From Papio anubis (lineage: Eukaryota; Chordata; Mammalia; Primates; Cercopithecidae): 64,000 nt of DNA. Where the stretch lies: positions 128,748,884 to 128,812,883 of the forward strand of contig NC_044981.1 in assembly GCF_008728515.1 (NCBI RefSeq), given 5' to 3'. The notes under the pieces were generated by a model that was not told the origin of the DNA, searched no databases, and saw only the letters and a list, made by a program, of their open reading frames with translations. Shown here piece after piece: positions 1-10,622 of this stretch (position 1 is the first letter of the stretch; each line of letters begins with the position of its first letter). Made by a program: the position numbers and the translations under genes.

Positions 1-163
1 TCCATCTAAATATTCAGTGCTTTTATTCCCCTTATTTTTGAGGCTGCCAATTCCCATTTCCTACCAGGATCCTGCAGATGGAAAATACTTTGAGCATTTG
101 TGATAGAGTTTTAGATCACCTCACCTTTATTTGACCTGCTTATTTCACTAGAGCTGAATACCA

Positions 164-432
164 TTTTTTTTTTTATTATACTTTAAGTTCTAGGGTACAT
201 GTGCACAACGTGCAAGTTTGTTACATGTGTATACATGTGCCCTGTTGGCGTGCTGCACCCACCAACTTGTCATCTACATTAGGCATATCTCCCAGTGCTA
301 CCCCTCCCTCCTCCCCACTCCCCACAATAGGCCCCGGTGTGTGATGTTCCCCCTCCTGAGTCCAAGTGATCTCGTTGTTCAATTCCCACCTATGAGTGAG
401 AACACGCAGTGTTTGGTTTTCTGTTCTCCCCC
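164..432 (-). mobile_element. L1 (primate) 3' end, truncated
   Basis: Reverse complement of an L1P 3' terminus. A poly(T) at 164-174 (the A-tail) is followed by the L1 3' UTR hallmarks: TTATACTTTAAGTTCTAGGG, a GTGCACAACGTGCA block, GGTGTGCTGCACC-like sequence, and CCCACCTATGAGTGAGAACA. It is 5'-truncated near 432 and has no coding capacity. Confidence 0.85.
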
Positions 433-559
433 AACGCCAAAAAGGCAGCCTTAGCTCAGCCTATGAAAACTGTGTGCCGAAGCACATTTCTAACATTTGA
501 GTTACACCTCAGTTCTGATTCTTCTCCATCTCTTTTGCTGGCGCTACTTTTCTAAATAT

Positions 560-1870
560 TGGCGTTGCCTAGGTCCCAGTCTTGATCCTGCTTCTCCTTT
601 TCCCCTATTCTATCTTCCTAAGTGATCTCACCCATTCCTGTGGCTTTAAATACCAAATGTGTGCCGCTGGTTTCCAAATACATATGTCCAGGCTTGACCT
701 ATCTTTAAGCTCCAAATCTGTATACCCAATCCCCTACTTAACATTTTTATCTGAATGTCTCACAGGTAAAATAAATAAACCATTTTACTAAGTCCAAAAT
801 GAAATTGTTGATTTTTGCCTCTCCTCTTACCAACACTCACAACCAGGTCTATTCCTAATCTTCCCTATGTCGGTACGTTGCGCTACACAGTATATAGCAC
901 AATGCCCTCTACATCTCTCAATGGGTGTTGGCCCCATATAGTACTGTATTGAGTATATGGAATATTGTAAATCTCCCACCCAACTGCTCAAGCCACAGAG
1001 CCATCCTGGGTCCTGACCCACTTCTTACCCTCCATCTCCAATTCTTGAACAAGTGTAATAGTTTTTTTTGGTTTTTGTTTTTTTCGTGAGATGGAGTCTT
1101 GCTCTGTTGCCCAGGCTGAAGTGCAGTGGCACGATCTCAGCTCACTGCAGCCTCCACCTCCTGGGATCAAGTGATTCTCCTGCCTCAGCCTCCCAAGTAG
1201 CTGGGACAACAGGCATGCACCATCATGCCCAGCTAATTTTTGTACTTTTAGTAGAGACGGGGTTTTGCCATGTTGGCTGGTCTTGTCTCGAACACCTGAC
1301 CTCAGGTGATCCACCCACCTCGGCCTCCCAAAGAGCTGGGATTATAGGCGTGAGCCACCACACCCGGCCTTGAACAAGTGTAGTGCTTTTTAGCTCCAAA
1401 ATAAGTCTTGGAATCTGCCTACTTATCTCCAGTTCCACTCTTAACACCCGAGTCTAAGCTACCATTATCTCTTGTCCAAACCAAGGCAACAAACTCCTCC
1501 CTGCTGCCAGTCTTGCCAGTCTTGCCTTTTGAAGAACTAATCTCTACATTGCAGGGAAGGTGGTCTTTATAAATAAGAAACCGATAGCATCAATGCCCTC
1601 TACACCTCTCAATGGGTGTTGGCCCCATTATACTTGAAACACAATGAAAAGTCATCACTGGGACTGACAAGGCCCTACTTAAAGTGCCGCCTCTGTACTT
1701 ACCCAAATTCATTTTAAGCCCTTTCCGTCCTACCTCTCCAGGCTCGCGATGTGGCCCACATGTCATATGCTGGCCATCTGACAGTTCCTACAACATAATG
1801 AGAACTTTCCTGTCCTAAGGCCTTGGAAATTACTTTCTCCTGGGCCTGAAATATTCTTCCCTCTGCTACT
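560..1870 (+). mobile_element. L2 LINE relic split by an Alu
   Basis: Decayed L2 sequence. 590-780 resembles the L2 stretch around and after the RT active site (GTGATCTCACCCATTC, GTGGCTTTAAATACCA, then TGTCT..AACATTTTTATCTGAATGTCTCACAG). The block after the Alu (1379-1870) resembles the more 3' L2 stretch (CTACCTCTCCAGGCTCGC, GGCCTTGGAAATTACTT, CCTGAAATATTCTTCCCTCTG). Order and orientation agree with one copy interrupted by the Alu at 1058-1369. A 38-bp direct repeat (900-937 and 1591-1628) is not explained by L2. Family call is from memory of the consensus. Confidence 0.6.
1058..1369 (-). mobile_element. AluS-type element
   Basis: Full-length Alu in reverse orientation, from a T-rich tail to CACACCCGGCC. 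It is flanked by a perfect 13-bp target-site duplication, TTGAACAAGTGTA, at 1045-1057 and 1370-1382. It sits inside the L2 relic, so it is the younger element. The long open frames across it on both strands are Alu artefacts. Confidence 0.95.
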
Positions 1871-1889
1871 TTTTTTGTTTTGTTTTGTT

Positions 1890-2060
1890 TCTATTTTGAG
1901 AAGTTGCAAACATATAACAAACATCTGTGTTCCTACCACCAAAAATCAATAGTTACTAACTTTTTGACATTTTTCCTTGGATTTGAACATTAACAAAAAA
2001 ACAATATAAAGGTAAAGTCTCCTTGTTCTGCCTGTGTTCCATCCCCCTTTCTCCTTACTC
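1890..2060. repeat. Old interspersed repeat, family unassigned
   Basis: The words AAACATATAACAAACATCTGTGTTCCTACCACC, split here as AAACATATAACAAACATC then TGTGTTCCTACCACC, resemble an ancient element. Related-looking pieces occur at 26585-26960 and 57740-57955 ('..ATGTACCCATCA..' type). I cannot name the family. Confidence 0.35.
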
Positions 2061-2759
2061 AGAATGAGTAAGGGATATTGTTGGTTCCTTACACTACATA
2101 CATTTCTTCCTTCCTTCTGTTTAGCAAAAGCTTGACTTTGTTAAGGCATTCACACACTGCCCACTCCCACCTCCACCCTCTGCCCCAACACCCTCGTGTG
2201 TTCAGCAGAGCCATTTGCAGCACGATTGTGGCCCAGGGGATAAGAGGGCAAGTTTCCTGGAGGCTGTGTTTCATTTTGACCCAGGCTATCCAGCAGGGAG
2301 CCTGTAGCACTTTTAGAGGCTCCTATTCTCTCTCTCCTGCCCTCAAAGATTTGCCTTTAGAGAACGGGGATGGGACCAGAAGAGTCAGGCTCTTTGAATT
2401 TCTGATCCACTGCCAAGGCATGAACCAAATGATATTCTTGTTTGTTCGGTCTTCACCATGTGTCAACTTCTTATCTCAACATCGCTGTCTGATCTAAACC
2501 AAAAACATCAACATCATAAATAGAAGGCAACTGGACTTCCTACATGTCTCCATGCCTCTCCTCCCAAAAAAGAAAGAAAAATGATTTCTCCTTCTGTATC
2601 AAATCATTTTTTGGTTAGTGTATTATTTTATCACAATTGTGTGCGTGTTTAAACTCAGTGCTGTGAAAGACTTCTACAAGGTTAAATCTCCTCCCCAACA
2701 CAAAATGTTTAAAATCTCAACTGAGAACTGACCTCCCTGTCTCTTCTCTCTGCTTGTAG

Positions 2760-4100
2760 GTTGTGGCATGTTTACCTTCCTGTCATCTGTCACTGCCGCT
2801 GTCAGTGGCCTCCTGGTGGGTTATGAACTTGGGATCATCTCTGGGGCTCTTCTTCAGATCAAAACCTTATTAACCCTGAGCTGCCATGAGCAGGAAATGG
2901 TTGTGAGCTCCCTCCTCATTGGAGCCCTCCTCGCCTCACTCACCGGAGGGGTCCTGATAGACAGGTATGGAAGAAGGACCGCAATCATCTTGTCATCCTG
3001 CCTGCTTGGACTCGGAAGCTTAGTCTTGATCCTCAGTTTATCCTACACGGTTCTTATAGTGGGACGCATTGCCATAGGGGTCTCCATCTCCCTCTCCTCC
3101 ATTGCCACTTGTGTTTACATCGCAGAGATTGCTCCTCAACACAGAAGAGGCCTTCTTGTGTCACTGAATGAGCTGATGATTGTCATCGGCATTCTTTCTG
3201 CTTATATTTCAAATTACGCATTTGCCAATGTTTTCCATGGCTGGAAGTACATGTTTGGTCTTGTGATTCCCTTGGGAATTTTGCAAGCAATTGCAATGTA
3301 TTTTCTTCCTCCAAGCCCTCGGTTTCTGGTGATGAAAGGACAAGAGGGAGCTGCTAGCAAGGTTCTTGGAAGGTTAAGAGCACTCTCAGATACAACTGAG
3401 GAACTCACTGTGATCAAATCATCCTTGAAAGATGAATATCAGTATAGTTTTTGGGATCTGTTTCGTTCAAAAGACAACATGCGGACCCGAATAATGATAG
3501 GACTAACACTGGTATTTTTTGTACAAATCACTGGCCAGCCAAACATATTGTTCTATGCATCAACTGTTTTGAAGTCAGTTGGATTTCAAAGCAATGAGGC
3601 AGCAAGCCTTGCCTCCACTGGGGTTGGAGTCGTCAAAGTCATTAGCACCATCCCCGCCACCCTTCTTGTAGACCATGTCGGCAGCAAAACATTCCTCTGC
3701 ATTGGCTCCTCTGTGATGGCAGCTTCGTTGGTGACCATGGGCATCGTAAATCTCAACATCCACATGAACTTCACCAATATCTGCAGAAGCCACAATTCCA
3801 TCAACCAGTCCTTGGATGAGTCTGTGATTTATGGACCAGGAAACCTGTCAGCCAGCAACAATACTCTCAGAGACCACTTTAAAGGAATTGCTTCCCATAG
3901 CAGAAGCTCACTCATGCCCCTGAGAAATGATGTGGATAAAAGAGGGGAGACGACCTCAGCATCCTTGCTAAATGCTGTATTAAGCCACACTGAATACCAG
4001 ATAGTCACAGACCCTGGGGACGTCCCAGCTTTTTTGAAATGGCTGTCCTTAGCCAGCTTGCTTGTTTATGTTGCTGCTTTTTCAATTGGTCTAGGACCAA
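2760..4100 (+). CDS. SLC2A12: SLC2A12 (GLUT12) large coding exon, codons 35-482 (partial ends)
   Basis: This exon encodes most of GLUT12, a plasma-membrane and endosomal facilitative hexose transporter of the class III GLUT group. It begins after AG at 2758-2759 and ends at donor A|GTAAGT (4101). ATG at 2768 corresponds to Met38 of the human-length protein; translation is in phase upstream (..Cys-Gly-Met), so it is internal and not the start. Visible family motifs, using 617-residue numbering: GYELGIISGA (55-64, TM1), GGVLIDRYGRR (97-107, TM2-3 loop), YIAEIAPQHRRG (154-165), PPSPRFL (218-224, TM6 loop) and QITGQPNILFYAS (290-302, TM7). The long loop 9 (about 366-458) has N-glycosylation sequons at N371, N383, N396 and N401; a glycosylated loop 9 is the class III hallmark. 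The 1,341-bp size is large for an internal exon. The frame is intact, with no pseudogene signs. Antisense frames over it are shadows. Confidence 0.98.
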
Positions 4101-4599
4101 GTAAGTACTTTATTCTTTATTCCTTCCCTCTCTCCCCCATGAATATTAATGTATTGCTTTTGACCAGTCAGAGCATCCTACTGCTATAGCACCTCATGCA
4201 TATAAGTGCTAGAAGGAAGACAAGGATAACATTGGTCATCTGATGTTCCTTCTAATGCAGATGGTATGCTTGGCTTATATCTGCTTCTGAAAAGCACAGG
4301 GCTAGTATTCAACTGAAAGATAAGTTTCCCATTATCTGTCACATGAGGATACTTTAATTCCCATTAATTGAGGATGAACCAGACCTGGAAACATATTTAT
4401 TGCCCAAGGGAATTACATTGCTTTATGAAAGCAAAATTTGCTTTCGTAAAATGGTGTAACGTTTTCCTCCATATCATCTCTGAGTTTCTTCCTATGTAGA
4501 AGAAAAAAATCAAGTGTTTAGATTTTCTTAAAGACACAATAGTGGGTGCATTCCAGTGATAGTAAAGAAGGAGGACATTATGAGTTGAGAAGGAGAATG

Positions 4600-4620
4600 C
4601 ATTATTATTATTATTATTTT
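4600..4620. repeat. (ATT)n microsatellite
   Basis: A run of ATT units within SLC2A12 intron 2, followed by TTTTGAG. Short and unlikely to be functional. Confidence 0.8.
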
Positions 4621-4982
4621 TGAGTACATCTTATTCAGTAGAGTAGCCTCCCGTGGCACTTTACTCTTGTCCATTAAACAGAAGCATGAAAGTCTAGTTG
4701 CTATCATTCAACATAATACAAACAATTTACAAGGACATAGCTATGAGGTTGTTTTATTTTATGTAACTAGTCTGCTCTAATGACAAAGTATAATCACCTC
4801 TCTTGGGCAAACTTTTTACAGATGGATTTACTAGAATAGGCTGTTTGTTGCAGTTATCTTGTCTATTAGCCTTACATCTAAAGCCTGAATGTCTCTGTAG
4901 GGAGGCTGTGAAGGGTCTTTTGTATACCTCACTAGAAAAAAAAGGAGGACTTAAAAGCTTAAAGGTAGCCTCTATCACCCCA

Positions 4983-5062
4983 CTTCCTACCCCATTCCTC
5001 TCTCTCTTTCTCTTTATTCCTCTCCTTCCTTTCTCTTTCTTTCTAAGTCCCTCCCTCTCTAT
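4983..5062. repeat. Polypyrimidine tract in intron 2
   Basis: About 80 nt that are nearly all C and T (CCTCTCTCTCTTTCTCTTTA, then CTCTCCTTCCTTTCTCTTTC). Purine/pyrimidine asymmetry of this kind can adopt triplex DNA in principle; nothing shows a function here. Confidence 0.6.
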
Positions 5063-5277
5063 CACAAAGTTGGTTTTGAAACTTGTTGACAAGGATCAAG
5101 GAGGCAAACAAATTGACTCAAATAATGGGAAGCATTGGAGGCTTAGGCCAATAAGAAGACATAGGCTGTGCTGAAGAAGGAATTTCGTGGGGAGATGTAG
5201 GGCTCTGGTTCCAGGTACTGGACAGGGTTTCTGGAAAGAAGGCCATGTAAGCGGCTTGCTCTAGTCATCCACTGCTA

Positions 5278-5412
5278 ACTCATTAACTATTCATTCAAGC
5301 AATATGTATTGAGTGACAATTTTTTTTCATAAACAAGAACTATGCTAAATATTGGGGAAAGGGTAATGAACAAGACAGACACTATCCCTATCTTCAGGGA
5401 GATTGTAGGTGA
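5278..5412 (-). mobile_element. L2 3' end
   Basis: Reverse-complement L2 terminus: ATTCATTCAAGCAATATGTA, TTGAGTGACA, CTATGCTAAATATTGGGG, then AATGAACAAGACAGACACTA and CTTCAGGGAGATTGTAGG. This is the usual order of the L2 3' end read on the opposite strand. Confidence 0.7.
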
Positions 5413-6623
5413 ATGGACTGAGTTATACTCTCTGTATCTGCCTCTTTCTGGTCATCAACCAGCAGGTTTGGCCTGCTTAATCTCAATTAATAACTAGACT
5501 TGCACATGGCTGATATGGCCTCTCCTGCTCTAACTCTACCTCCTCATTTTTCAGCTTCTAATCCCACTTCTAAGTGCACTCAGTCTCTAGATATTGATTT
5601 GTTCAAATTCCAAAGAGAGAGAGAAGGGTTGGGTGAGATCTGATTGACGCTACTCTTTGCTGTGCCAAGTCAGAGATGGAAGTTCAGGCCTAAAGAGCTG
5701 TGGCAAGATTGGATCATGGTCCAAGACATGGAAGACCAAGACATGGCCCTTCCTCTGCACTGTGAGTAGACATATTTCCCCCATAAGACTGCTTGGGCAG
5801 AAAGAGTAAACATTACAATACCACCAGCCTCTGATGCCTCAGACTTGCTTCTGAACCTTAAATCTGCTTTTTAAGAGCTAACAATGATAATTACCATTAA
5901 TGAACAGTTTCCTGGAAACAGATTTCTACCATTATTTTGGGATTCAATTATCTTGAGTGTGTACCTATGAGATACTTATATGGCTACTATGAGACTTTAA
6001 GCTAATGAAATTTGAGCTAACATCTTATCTATTTACATTTTTATTTTAAGAAACTCTTCAAAGCAGAAGGACAAGATATAGGTGCAATCTTGTACCAGGG
6101 AGCAACTTAGATTTGGGTATGAAACTTCTCTATGTTAACAAGTACAATAAGCTTTGCTCATTTGATAAACTTCAGGTGGTAGTTATTGTTTCATTGGTTT
6201 CTTCTGCAAGCATCTCTTGTTCTTCTTGTATATTCATCATAAAACTAAAAATATTTCCTTTTTACATCAATTTTCTTGGTCCAATTTTTTGAAATGTCAA
6301 GATTAGCTAAGAGTCTAAGAAAAAGCTACAGAAAAAGAAAGGGATACCCTCTTCTTTCTAATTCAGAAAACCTCTCGGGTTGAAAGGGTATATGTCATGG
6401 CACATATCATAATATGAGAGACATTGATCTTAGGCCTCCTGAATCAACCTACTCATGGTTAGAGTCTTTTCAATCTCATGCTACCCATTTCTCTTTAGTT
6501 TTGGGGTAATTTTGAAAAATGCAGCAACTCTTCCAGTCTCTAACACATCATTTGACACCTTATTGTATTAGAGCAAGAGTTCTCCTTTTCAGAAAACCAA
6601 ATTTTATTTTTAAAAAAATTACT

Positions 6624-6926
6624 GGAGGCAGGGCATGGTGGCTCATGCCTGTAATCCCAACACTTTGGGAGGCTGAGGCTGGTGGATTACTTGAAGTCAG
6701 GAGTTCAAGACCAGCCTGGCCAACATGGTGAAACCCCGTCTCTACTAAAAATACCAAAAATAGCTAGCATTGTGGCGCACAATTGTAATCCCCGCTACCC
6801 AGGAGGCTGAGGCAGGAGAATCTCTTGAATCCGGGAGGCAGAGGTTGCAATGAGCATTGCATTCCAGCCTAGGTGACAGAGTGAGACCCTGTCTCCAAAA
6901 AAAGAAAACAAAACAAAACAAAAAAA
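6624..6926 (+). mobile_element. Alu element
   Basis: Forward Alu starting GGAGGCAGGGCATGGTGGCT, with both arms, a right arm shortened near GAGCATTGCATTCCAGCC, and a tail of AAAAC units. Flanked by the imperfect duplication AAAAAAATTACTGG / AAAAAAATTCTGG. Confidence 0.92.
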
Positions 6927-6991
6927 TTCTGGCAACTGTTTGTCTTTCAATAACATTCTATGCTAATTCTTTTAAAATACAGTTTAAGCTT

Positions 6992-7165
6992 TAGATTCCA
7001 CTAATATTTATCGACATCTAGTATGTCAAATACTGTGCTAGGCAGTTTTTACATACTTTGGAGTACTTCATTTTACCTTCAAAACAAGCCTGAGAAGAAA
7101 GGATATTCACTGCATTTCACAAATGAAGATACTGAGTCTCAGAGAAATTAAGTGACTTGCTGAAA
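6992..7165 (-). mobile_element. MIR element
   Basis: Reverse-complement MIR: AATATTTATCGACATCTAGT, GTGCTAGGCAGTTTTTACAT, then CACAAATGAAGATACTGAGT and AGAGAAATTAAGTGACTTGC. The same order occurs in the MIR consensus read backwards. Confidence 0.7.
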
Positions 7166-7532
7166 TAAATGAAAATATGTTTTATCTTCTGAAATTCAAC
7201 ATTAATCTGAAGTCTAAGACAGATATAGGCAGTCCTGTGTTGGTCTTAAGAGTAAATGTTAGTTTTAGTTCAGTCTTCTTCTTGAAAGTCCACTAGAAGG
7301 AAGAATGAATAAAAATAGTGTATCATTGTCCATACATCAGGATACTAATGGATCATTGTGCATTTCTGCAAAATGGAGAAATAGTCTCTCCTTTTTTGAA
7401 GCTCTGCTAAGTAAGTGAACATGTACTTTTTATAAGGCTGAGTTATAGGATGAAAGAGAAGAAGGGTAATAACAAGAAGAGCATTTTTGCTGTGCATTTA
7501 CTTGCATAACTGAATGTATTAAGAAAATGTTG

Positions 7533-7858
7533 GCCAGGCACAGTGGCTCACACCCGTAATCCCAGCACTTTGGGAGGCTGAGGCCGGCGGATCACGAGGT
7601 CAGAAGATCGAGACCATCCTGGCTAACACGATGAAACCCCGTCTCTACTAAAAATACAAAAAATTAGCTGGGCGTGGTGGCGGGCGCCTGTAGTCCCAGC
7701 TACTCGGGGGGCTGAGGCAGGAGAATGGCGTGAACCCAGGAGGCGGAGCTTGCAGTGAGTGGAGATCACGCCACTGCGCTCTGGCCTGGGCGACAGAGCG
7801 AGACTCTTGTCTCAAAATAATAATAATAATAATAAAATAAAATAAAATAAAATAAAAA
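7533..7858 (+). mobile_element. AluY element
   Basis: Full forward Alu with AluY-type words (GAGATCGAGACCATCCTGG region, GGCGTGAACCCAGGAGGCGG). Its tail has become an (AAT)n(AAAAT)n microsatellite at 7815-7858. A perfect 12-bp target-site duplication, AAGAAAATGTTG, flanks it at 7521-7532 and 7859-7870. Confidence 0.95.
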
Positions 7859-8081
7859 AAGAAAATGTTGAATGTAGAATTCAAGCTCAGCAGATGTAAC
7901 AAGGACCAAAATAACAATGGCTTAAACAAGTGAGAAGTTTCTTTCTCTCTTACTTAATAGCTGGAGTTGGGTAGTTCTGGGGGTTGTGGAGGTGCCCAAG
8001 GTCAGACATCTGAAGTCTGTAGTTTTTCTGTACATTATTTAATCCTGGTTTCTAGTCTATCATGATGGCCATTTATATAAG

Positions 8082-8129
8082 ATGCATTTAAAAATCTCAT
8101 GCATATTAATATGCATTTAAAAATCTCAT
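8082..8129. repeat. 19-bp direct repeat enclosing an 18-bp palindrome
   Basis: ATGCATTTAAAAATCTCAT occurs at 8082-8100 and again at 8111-8129. Between and overlapping them, 8099-8116 reads ATGCATATTAATATGCAT, a perfect inverted repeat. See findings. Confidence 0.85.
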
Positions 8130-8429
8130 CATCATTTACTAAGAGCTAATGGTCCCTTGGGAATAAGTGAAAATGCACAAGTGCAGTCAACTAAAGAGAG
8201 ATGGGGTATAGTAGGGCCTGGGTAATCTGTAGACAGCCTGAGCAACTGCAGCAGGGAATTAGAACCACTGCGAGTGATAACGATAAGAAATTTCCTATAG
8301 GGATTCGGCATCACACAATTGTAGGAGAAGCTGAGAACACAAAGGTCTAGAAGGGGACAATTGGGGAAGAGGGAAAAATTTATTAATCAAGGCACAGAGG
8401 GAAGCTGGTGAAGAAGCATGTGGAAGTCT

Positions 8430-8790
8430 GCGGTCTTGGCATCTGGTGGTGGCCTTCTGAAGCTTCTGCTTGACAGCAGGGCAGGCCGGAGGAAAAGCTG
8501 GACTCAAAGTAGAGAGAAGCAGAGACGACTCACTGAATCCGGTAGACAAACTGGAATCCATGCGAGGAAACTGCAGCACGCGCATCTTTCGCCACATCAC
8601 TCCAGTGAGGCCGGCGACCTGCAGAAAAACTGCTGCCTTCTCCCAGAGCCCGGTCTAGTGCTTGGAGAAGTTATAGGAGGAGAGCTGGCCAAACCCAAAG
8701 GGCCCGCACTCCACCCAGGGGAACCAGTGATCGGCAGCGGGGTGTAGGAGCTGCGGTGGTGGCTAGGGCCCGGCACCAACGCCTCCAGCA
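8430..8790. other. CpG-enriched block inside intron 2, origin unknown
   Basis: By eye this stretch has about 17 CpG sites in 360 bp (for example GCACGCGCATCTTTCGCC, GGCCGGCGACC, ATCGGCAGCGGGG and CGGCACCAACGCC), against a CpG-poor background. It is GC-rich. The sequence matches no repeat I recognise; an LTR or old promoter-like fragment is possible. Open frames here (8418-8747 +, 8295-8600 -) lack recognisable domains or clear splice structure, and I do not call a gene. Confidence 0.5.
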
Positions 8791-9224
8791 CAGCACTGTG
8801 GGGTCACTTTGGCCTTCCAAATCATGCAAATTTCTCTTCTTTCCAACCCTCGTCCAGAGCTACCCAGGGAAGAGAATTCTGGGAAATGTCCTTCTAGCTT
8901 AGCTAAGCAACACAGCACAAAATCACCACAGTAACAGACTCTGGCCTAAGAGAGAATACATGTGACTACGGGGGAAAAAAATTTCAAAAAGTCAAGGGCC
9001 CTAAATTCAGTCCATTGCTGTGATAGACTTTAAAAATCAAAATGTTAGTTATTCAAATATACGACTAGCTTCCATTCCATCTAAAACAAGAGGTGAGGTC
9101 ATTTCATTAAGGTCTCCTGGCCTTCTGTTTCTTTAGCTATAAAACTGAAAAACACATTTGCTAATGCATTGTAAAGGCTTTCATGCTTGTTTTCTCAGGA
9201 ACGTTAATTATCTCCCTTGAGCTG

Positions 9225-10205
9225 ATGACTCTCCCTTATCTCCGGTTCCATCGTCTCACATGACTTCTGGTTCCTTTTTTCCCAATGAGTACTAAACTTT
9301 TCCCCCTGGAAGCTTCACTGTCAGCCAAACACAACACCCCCAAAACTGAATTCCTTTTCCTTTTATACCAGGATTCTTTACCACTTCCATTCCCTTTCCA
9401 GAGGGCAGTCACTCTTCCTGCCACTCGGAGTGATGCTCTGGGGCTTTTCCTCAGTTCAGTCAATCATCACAATGGCTCTTGCTTTTATGGTTTCCTTCCT
9501 ATTTCTGCCATCCTGTGCTACCTCTTATCATCTCATTGTCAGATTACTGGGATACCCTTCCAGAAGTCTTTGTCTATTCCAGGCCCTTCTCACACCCATC
9601 CATCCTCCAGACCACTGTCAGCCTAAAATGAGTGACCAACTCTCCAAAGCAAAGAGTTTAATAGGGAGTAGCAGGGGTGTTGCAAACCTGTGATATGCAT
9701 GCTGTGATGGTTCATAGACATATCTGGGGATTAGGGCAAAGGGGAGCTTTTAAAGACAAAAAGAATTCCACATAGACTGTAACCAAAGGTTACAAAGGCC
9801 AAAGGTAACAGGGGTTTGTTATAGGAGTTGGCATTAGCCAACTTATTGGTTGGTTGAGACAGACTTGCTAGGCAAGTGTCTTTGTGAAAACAGATTATTT
9901 GGAATACTGCAGTCTTGAGGGATTTCCTTGCAATAAGTCCTGTTACAGGAAAACCGTGTAGTACCTGCAGAAATCTCTCATGATAAGAGCTCCTTCTTTC
10001 TTGCCCTCCTGACTCCGTTTTGTTTGTGTTTTGACATAAGTGACTCCATTTTGGTACTGGCAACTTTCACATCAGTATTCCTTAAATACTATTTTCCTCA
10101 TGTCATCAATGTTTACAAATCTTCAAAGATTTCCTCCTTTCTTCCATGACATACAGGTCAAATGCCTTTCAAGATGAAAAGGAGATTAGAAATGATCTGG
10201 CGCAA
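9225..10205 (+). mobile_element. L2 LINE relic split by a putative LTR
   Basis: The left part, 9225-9627, has L2 words (CTGATGACTCTCCCTTATCT, CCCCAAAACTGAATTCC, CCATCCTCCAGACCACTGTC). The right part, 10072-10205, continues in the same order (CTCATGTCATCAATGTTTAC, AATCTTCAAAGATTTCC, GAAATGATCTGGCG). The segment between looks like an inserted LTR. Family by memory of the consensus. Confidence 0.55.
9628..10071 (-). mobile_element. Putative solo ERV LTR
   Basis: Read on the - strand it starts TGTGAAAGTTGCCAGTACCA and continues AAATGGAGTCACTTATG; the other end reads ..GGTCACTCA, giving TG...CA ends. It has the texture of an ERV1-type LTR and interrupts an L2. I see no adjoining viral genes. No clear target-site duplication was found, so the ends and the family are uncertain. 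Confidence 0.4.
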
Positions 10206-10206
10206 C

Positions 10207-10526
10207 ATTTTTCTTTTCTTTTCTTTTCTTCTTCTTCTTTTTTTTTTTTTTTTTGGAGATGGAGTTTTGCTCTTGTCGCCTAAGCTGGAGTGCAATAGTG
10301 TGATCTCGGCTCACTGTATCCTCCGCCTCCCGGGTTCAAGAGATTCTCCTGCCTCAGCCTCCCAAGTAGCTGGTATTACAGGTACCTGCCACAATGCCTG
10401 GCTAATTTTTGTATTTTTAGTAGAGTCGGGGTTTCACGGTGTTGGCCAGGCTGGTCTGGAACTCCTGACCTCAAGTGATCTATCCACCTCAGCCTCCCAA
10501 AGTGCTAGGATTACAGGCATGAGCCA
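10207..10526 (-). mobile_element. AluS-type element, slightly 5'-truncated
   Basis: Reverse Alu with a long T-rich tail (10207-10254) running to GATTACAGGCATGAGCCA. The final GGCC head is missing. The 127-codon frame crossing it is translated Alu, not a protein gene. Confidence 0.92.
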
Positions 10527-10622
10527 TTTAATAGAAAATAAATAAAAGAAAGTCTGGGAGATTGAGGACACACAGATTTGGGACTAGAACCTTAGGTACC
10601 TGAAAGCTAATCTATGTTCTTT

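Larger units (their letters stand above)
1..2759 (+). other. SLC2A12: SLC2A12 intron 1 (3' part)
   Basis: Intron sequence upstream of the first coding exon in the window. It ends in a pyrimidine-rich acceptor, TCTCTCTGCTTGTAG, with AG at 2758-2759. The intron opens before the window, so the first coding exon (about 35 codons in the human gene), 5' UTR and promoter are not here. It holds an L1 3' end (164-432), an L2 (560-1870) split by an Alu, and an old unassigned repeat near 1890-2060. I see nothing recognisable in 2070-2750 or 433-559. Confidence 0.9.

Noticed and set aside
3575..3804. Two antisense open frames within the SLC2A12 exon
   Set aside because: They are shadows of a conserved coding exon and have no recognisable domains or splice sites.
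4101..4189. Continuation of the large SLC2A12 frame to a stop at 4189
   Set aside because: The sequence after 4100 starts with a consensus donor GTAAGT, the family motif GPMPW is completed exactly by the exon at 26371, and the extra 28 residues are not GLUT-like.
8295..8791. Clustered small frames in the CpG-enriched block
   Set aside because: GC-rich DNA has few stops by chance; no start context, domains or splice sites persuade me that it is coding. Kept as a finding on composition only.
10162..10545. 127-codon frame and similar frames at 1068-1373, 13121-13366, 22307-22522 and 34680-35078
   Set aside because: All translate Alu elements (the familiar 'LLPRLECSGTISAHCNL' and 'GFHHVGQAGLELLTSSD' peptides) and are not genes.
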